Part shown: positions 60,333 through 64,000 of the stretch, piece after piece
Numbering within the stretch: the stretch's first letter is position 1
Layout: each line of letters begins with the position of its first letter
Notes under the pieces: model-generated
What the model saw: the letters and a program-made list of their open reading frames with translations, nothing else
The model's database searches: none
Told to the model about the DNA's origin: nothing
DNA from: Akkermansia muciniphila
GTDB taxonomy: Bacteria > Verrucomicrobiota > Verrucomicrobiia > Verrucomicrobiales > Akkermansiaceae
Length of the DNA stretch: 64,000 nt
Reading direction: 5' to 3'
Assembly (NCBI GenBank): GCA_945890645.1
Contig: CAMDCV010000010.1
Coordinates: 1-64,000 of the forward strand
Position numbers and translations under genes: made by a program

Positions 60333-62036
60333 ATGCGCTCTCCATTCCTGTCCATTTGCCTAACAATCGTAGTCAGTAGCGCAGCACACGCGGCGGACGA
60401 CTGGCAACCGCTCTGGAACGGCCGCGATTTAAGCGACTGGTCCACATGGTTGCAAAAACCTGAGCCAAGCTCGGAGGTGCCTGGTTTAGCACGCGGGGCC
60501 GACGGAAAATACTCGGAGGCAATTGGCGTAAATCGCGACCCGCTCAAAGTTTTCACAGTGGTGAAAGAGGATGGACAACCCGCTATCTGCATTTCGGGCG
60601 AGGTCTTCGGCGAACTACGCTCGCGCTCATCGTTAGAAAATTACCGCCTGCGCCTGCAGTTCAAATGGGGAAAGGCGAAATGGCCGCCCCGCGACGAAGC
60701 GGAGACACCCCGTGATAGCGGACTTCTCTATCACGTCCACGCCGAGCCAGGGGAGGAAGGTCGCACATGGTCGCGCTCGATCGAACTGCAAATCCAAGAA
60801 CGCGATTGCGGCGACCTCTATGCGATTGGTTCGGAGATTTCTGTCCGCTCAACTCGGCGTGCCGGCGATGTCCGTGAGATGTTTGACTATCATCCAAGTG
60901 GCGAATTCAGGGTGTTTTCCCAAGTTCCCGGCAAGCAGGGACGCTGCATCAAGCAGCCCGACACCGAGAAACCAAACGGCGAATGGAACACGGTCGAACT
61001 TGTCTGTTTTGGCGAAGACTGCATCCACATCGTCAACGGCAGTGTGGTGATGCGCTTGCGCGAGCCACGGCGGATCGATGGAGCGAAGCCCCTTCCTGTG
61101 ACTTCTGGTCCCATTATCCTCCAGTCAGAAGGGGCGGAACTTTTTTATCGGAACATTGAAACCATGCCGATCACTGCCATACCGCCGGAGTTCGCTGAGC
61201 CAACTTTCCGCACCGTCGCAGTGGGCGCGACCCCAGAAAGCGTCGTCAAGGGGTTTGACGGCAAACTCTATGTGACCCTGATGGGAGCCCAAAAGAATAA
61301 GGGGGATGGCGACGGTGGAATTGTTAGAATCGATGGTGATACGGTCACACCCTTTGTCACAGGTCTCCACGATCCGAAGGGGATTGTGTTTGTTGAGGGG
61401 AAACTCATCACCACCGATCACGACACGGTGTGGGCAGTCGATGCCGAGGGAAACAAAGCCGCTCTCGCAGCGCCGACCGCGTTTCCCAAGCCGCCCGTTT
61501 TTCTCAATGATGTCGTCGTCGAGCCTAGCGGCAAGTCTCTCCTCGTGACAGACATGGGTGATCTCAAGGCGATGTTCGCTCCTGACGGTTCGTTCTGGCC
61601 GCTCGATAGCACCGAGGCGAAGAACCTGCCGCCGCAGGGCCGTCTCTATCGGATCACCCTCGATGGAAAAGTTTCCGTTGCGATCGATCATGCGCCGGAA
61701 TTCCCGAACCCCAACGGCGTCGATGTAATGGGCGATGGCACCATCCTCATCGCGGAGTTCTTCCGCGGTACGTTGCTCGAATGGAAATCCGGCAAATGGC
61801 GGCAAATCAGCACGGATCACCGCAGCGGTGACGGCATCGTCAACGACGGCAAGGGCAATCTCTATCTAACGGAAGTTCGCACGGGTCGTGTCTGGCACAT
61901 CAAGTCCGCCACGGGTGAGAGGAAATTACTTGCGACGCTCCAGTCAGCCGCCGACCTGATCCTCGATGAGGAGAACCGTCAGTTGATTGTTCCTGATTCC
62001 AAAGCCGGTCTTTTGGTCTTCATCCCCTTGCCCTAA
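60333..62036 (+). CDS. Secreted DUF1080 (3-keto-disaccharide hydrolase-like) plus SMP-30-type propeller protein
   Basis: I place the start at ATG 60333, directly before a signal peptide (SICLTIVVSSAAHA). The product is 567 aa. Residues about 25-270 are a DUF1080 lectin-like jelly roll: DDWQPLWNGRDLSDW at the start, then PRDSGLLYHVHAEPGEE and NTVELVCFGEDCIHIVNG. Residues about 280-560 are a six-bladed propeller of the SMP-30/gluconolactonase kind (VVKGFDGKLYVTLMG, VFLNDVVVEPSGKSLLVTD, NPNGVDVMGDGTILIAEF). The pair suggests sugar binding or cleavage outside the cell. A strong terminator follows. The gene sits between two diverged repeats. Confidence 0.88.
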   Translation: MRSPFLSICLTIVVSSAAHAADDWQPLWNGRDLSDWSTWLQKPEPSSEVPGLARGADGKYSEAIGVNRDPLKVFTVVKEDGQPAICISGEVFGELRSRSSLENYRLRLQFKWGKAKWPPRDEAETPRDSGLLYHVHAEPGEEGRTWSRSIELQIQERDCGDLYAIGSEISVRSTRRAGDVREMFDYHPSGEFRVFSQVPGKQGRCIKQPDTEKPNGEWNTVELVCFGEDCIHIVNGSVVMRLREPRRIDGAKPLPVTSGPIILQSEGAELFYRNIETMPITAIPPEFAEPTFRTVAVGATPESVVKGFDGKLYVTLMGAQKNKGDGDGGIVRIDGDTVTPFVTGLHDPKGIVFVEGKLITTDHDTVWAVDAEGNKAALAAPTAFPKPPVFLNDVVVEPSGKSLLVTDMGDLKAMFAPDGSFWPLDSTEAKNLPPQGRLYRITLDGKVSVAIDHAPEFPNPNGVDVMGDGTILIAEFFRGTLLEWKSGKWRQISTDHRSGDGIVNDGKGNLYLTEVRTGRVWHIKSATGERKLLATLQSAADLILDEENRQLIVPDSKAGLLVFIPLP

Positions 62037-62047
62037 TAAATACGGAG

Positions 62048-62070
62048 AAGGGGTTTGCAACCCCTTTTTT
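62048..62070 (+). terminator. Intrinsic terminator of the DUF1080/SMP-30 gene
   Basis: AAGGGGTT (62048-62055), loop tgc, AACCCCTT and a T run ending at 62070 give a textbook intrinsic terminator 12 nt after the stop. Confidence 0.9.
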
Positions 62071-62105
62071 CACAACTCTAGTGCCATTTCCCCTTTAACG
62101 GAACT

Positions 62106-63740
62106 TTACTTGGAAGAATGCGGACTGAAGTCCGCGCTCCGTAGGCAGGATAACACAAACTCCACAATAGGCGCTGGATCAGTGAGGCTGTGCGGGTGAT
62201 GTTTGACGCCGGGCTTGCGGATGACGGTGATTTTTCCCCCGAGAGCGAGGTAGCGTTTTTCCACCACATCGATATTTTCTTCCACGGGCACGACATCATC
62301 AGCGGAGCCCACGACTGCCAAGATCGGGATTTCCGCTTTGACCATGGGCTCTAACACATCGATGGGGTTTTTCTTGTAAGCCAGCGCTTGCTCTTCGGTG
62401 AGGCCATAGACTTCCAGCAAACGCTTCCAATCGCCCTTCGATCCTGAACCTTTGCCCTTGCCGCCGGGCCAGCTCTTAAAATCGCAGACAGGCGCATCGA
62501 CATACAGACCCGCCACCTGATCGGGTCGTAGGGCCGCCCAGTTGAAGGCGAACAAGCCACCACGACTGAAGCCCTCGAGCACGCAGCGTTTCGACAAGCC
62601 GAATTCCGCTGTCACTTTCGCGTAGTAGTCATCCATCGCTTTCATCGCAATCGGTGCGCCATAAAGGTTTTGCACATTGATGTAGGCGACATGAAATCCT
62701 TTTTCTAACAAAGCGATGTCCGCCTGCGGTTCGTGGCCAAAAAATTCTGTGCGCCAAATCCAGGGGCTGCCCGCCGCGACTTGCTTCGGCTTCACGAGCC
62801 AGGCGGCACGGTCGGAAACCGTGAAGTCGATTCGCTCATAACCTTGCCATTGAGATACCTTTGAGTCCGTTGCTGCGCGGTATTCTTTTAAGAGGATCGC
62901 GGCTTGGGCATTCGCTTGATCGAGCGGCAAACCGGCAGGCACACCGGGGCGAAGATGTCGCGTATCACTCAGCCACGCGTGCTTTAGCAATGCATTGCGC
63001 TTGCTGAGAATCTCCAAGGCATGGCCCGTGGCGAGTTGTGGTTTTCCGGGCAATTGCCACAGTGTCCATAATTGCCGCACGACGGAGGCCGCAATAAAAT
63101 CATGGCCTTCCGCATTCGGGTGAATTTTATCACCAGCATAGACGAATGCCGGGTTCTTCTTTTTCGCATCCGCCACTGCAGCGCGAAGATCAGCGCGGAT
63201 GTCGATGACTTGCCAATCTTTCTGTTTCACTAACCACGCCGCTTGCGCATCGAGCACAGCGTCGTAGCGCTGAGCATCTTGCGAAGGATGATCGCCATCG
63301 TGCAGCGGTGCGGAGATCGCGACAAATTTCGCGCCACGTTTTTCCACGGCGTCTTTGAGACGCTGCATGCCATCCTGAAACGCTTTTTGCCGTGTATCAT
63401 CGAGCGGCTGATAGATGCCGTCATTCATGCCATAACAGGCCAGCACATGCGTCGGTTCATAGGCCTCAAGGATGCGCGCCAATCGCTCATGCAAATCGGG
63501 GCGGGGAAACTTGCCACCCGCATGGCCATTTTCTGATAGGCCGGATACCGTTTCACTTGCTAATCCGAAATTCACGATCTCCGCATCGGCAAACGCTGGA
63601 GTCGCTCGCAGTGCCGATTCCACCAAGGTCGGCCAACGTCCGCCATACGTAATGCTGTCCCCCAAAATCGCCACACGAGGCGCGGCTTGCAGCAAGACCT
63701 GTGAGAAAACTGTGAGAATCAGAGCGAAGAACGTTTTCAC
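62106..63740 (-). CDS. Fusion of SGNH hydrolase and alpha/beta-hydrolase
   Basis: This 544-aa protein starts at a GTG. Signal sequence: FALILTVFSQVLLQA. Residues about 20-230 are an SGNH/GDSL esterase: VAILGDSITYGGRW (Ser), ACYGMNDGIYQ and GDKIHPNAEGHDF (Asp/His). Residues about 300-535 are an alpha/beta-hydrolase: nucleophile elbow VLEGFSRGGLFAFNW, the Asp region VVGSADDVVPVEEN and the His in GVKHHPHSL. Two esterase-type active sites on one secreted chain suggest deacylation of a complex glycan or ester. The last ~12 residues come from a repeat-like palindrome. It lies 7 nt downstream of the glutaredoxin gene. Confidence 0.88.
   Translation of the reverse strand: MKTFFALILTVFSQVLLQAAPRVAILGDSITYGGRWPTLVESALRATPAFADAEIVNFGLASETVSGLSENGHAGGKFPRPDLHERLARILEAYEPTHVLACYGMNDGIYQPLDDTRQKAFQDGMQRLKDAVEKRGAKFVAISAPLHDGDHPSQDAQRYDAVLDAQAAWLVKQKDWQVIDIRADLRAAVADAKKKNPAFVYAGDKIHPNAEGHDFIAASVVRQLWTLWQLPGKPQLATGHALEILSKRNALLKHAWLSDTRHLRPGVPAGLPLDQANAQAAILLKEYRAATDSKVSQWQGYERIDFTVSDRAAWLVKPKQVAAGSPWIWRTEFFGHEPQADIALLEKGFHVAYINVQNLYGAPIAMKAMDDYYAKVTAEFGLSKRCVLEGFSRGGLFAFNWAALRPDQVAGLYVDAPVCDFKSWPGGKGKGSGSKGDWKRLLEVYGLTEEQALAYKKNPIDVLEPMVKAEIPILAVVGSADDVVPVEENIDVVEKRYLALGGKITVIRKPGVKHHPHSLTDPAPIVEFVLSCLRSADFSPHSSK
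62120..62135. repeat. REP-like palindrome at the gene 3' end
   Basis: GCGGAC-tgaa-GTCCGC is a perfect 6-bp hairpin followed by gctccg. It lies inside the last codons of the SGNH/alpha-beta-hydrolase gene. It is similar in style to the inverted repeat at 185-250 (gcggact...). The repeat family was not confirmed. Confidence 0.4.
62149..62206. repeat. Intact-gene copy of the diverged 3'-end repeat
   Basis: This is the counterpart of 60207-60265. It contains the codons for GVKHHPHSLTDPAPIVEF in the intact SGNH/alpha-beta-hydrolase gene. Homology stops at 62149, where the palindrome-derived C-terminal tail begins. Confidence 0.7.
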
Positions 63741-63747
63741 AATACGA

Positions 63748-63993
63748 TTAGTTGGGTTTTACCTTCTGAAGAAATGGCACCAACTCATCGACCCCGAAAT
63801 CTGCCAGCACCTTGCCATGCCAGTCGAGCGTCGGCGCTTTGCTTTGTCCCGAGAGCGCGACCATTTCCGCCATCGCCTCGCGATTGCCGCTGACGACAAT
63901 GGTTTCGTAATCGATGCGCTGACGGTCGAGATAAGCGATCACTTCATCGCACCAAGGGCAACCGACTTTGATATAGAGAATGGGTAAGGACAT
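63748..63993 (-). CDS. Glutaredoxin-like protein
   Basis: This is an 81-aa protein. The dithiol active site is VGCPWCDEV. The cis-Pro region is SKAPTLDW and the GSH-binding end is VLADFGVDELVPFL. It would reduce disulfides or mixed glutathione disulfides in the cytoplasm. The gene lies 7 nt upstream of the hydrolase gene, with which it may share a transcript. The ATG at 63993 is close to the window end, so its promoter is outside. Confidence 0.92.
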   Translation of the reverse strand: MSLPILYIKVGCPWCDEVIAYLDRQRIDYETIVVSGNREAMAEMVALSGQSKAPTLDWHGKVLADFGVDELVPFLQKVKPN

Positions 63994-64000
63994 ATTTTTT

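Overview
The window most resembles a chromosomal segment of a Verrucomicrobiota bacterium. Family content, not a marker search, supports this: a planctomycete-type cytochrome c/WD40 protein, a DUF1080 glycoside-hydrolase-like protein, SASA-family sialate O-acetylesterases, a PEP-CTERM protein, an ECF sigma factor beside a Ser/Thr kinase, and the MoxR-DUF58-BatA-VWA operon typical of the PVC group. The DNA is moderately GC-rich. Housekeeping genes (dnaN, fmt, thyA, folA, ruvX, trmO-like, SRP RNA) show that it is chromosomal.

Layout. 0-0.1 kb: edge fragment of a possible IS4-type transposase. 0.35-17.6 kb: a nine-gene leftward operon running MoxR ATPase, DUF58, BatA-like, VWA/GATase-like, DUF4175-like giant membrane protein, sialate O-acetylesterase, alpha-alpha toroid protein, transglutaminase-like protein and thioredoxin-fold protein. 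17.9-19.7 kb: a three-gene leftward operon (small anchored protein, NlpC/P60 lipoprotein, low-molecular-weight phosphatase). 19.7-22.4 kb: helical-repeat protein, tandem AP2-like protein, second SASA esterase. 22.5-29.2 kb: an inserted island with a 5'-damaged IS5-type transposase, the 3' tail of a lost kinase gene, a phosphodiesterase-TPR-sulfotransferase fusion, a PEP-CTERM protein and an unknown membrane protein. Diverged copies of one gene-end junction flank it. 29.3-30.7 kb: MBL-fold hydrolase and thioredoxin-like protein. 30.8-38.2 kb: a rightward set with YceI, prenyl synthase, MacB-like ABC transporter, a haem-copper-oxidase-like membrane protein lacking the CuB His pair, and an MFS-like protein fused to two cytochrome c domains. 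38.8-44.1 kb: ECF sigma factor, receptor kinase with a long glycine-rich repeat ectodomain, and a secreted P-domain protein interrupted by an in-frame TAG. 44.5-50.6 kb: cytochrome/WD40 protein, pseudopilin, TrmO-like protein, bactofilin, LysE exporter and three tandem lipoprotein cytochromes. 50.7-60.1 kb: mostly housekeeping genes. 60.3-64 kb: DUF1080/SMP-30 protein, SGNH plus alpha/beta-hydrolase fusion, glutaredoxin.

How the genes may work together. The MoxR/VWA operon probably handles an envelope assembly or remodelling task. The 31-38 kb set looks like an isoprenoid- and haem-linked membrane electron-transfer module and is my best candidate for an undescribed system. The ECF/kinase pair probably controls surface cargo.

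A recurring structural theme is short, diverged duplications of gene 3' ends beside accessory genes: 22.4/29.2 kb, 24.0/42.0 kb and 60.2/62.1 kb. Two of these pairs bracket an accessory insert, as homology-driven insertion would leave.
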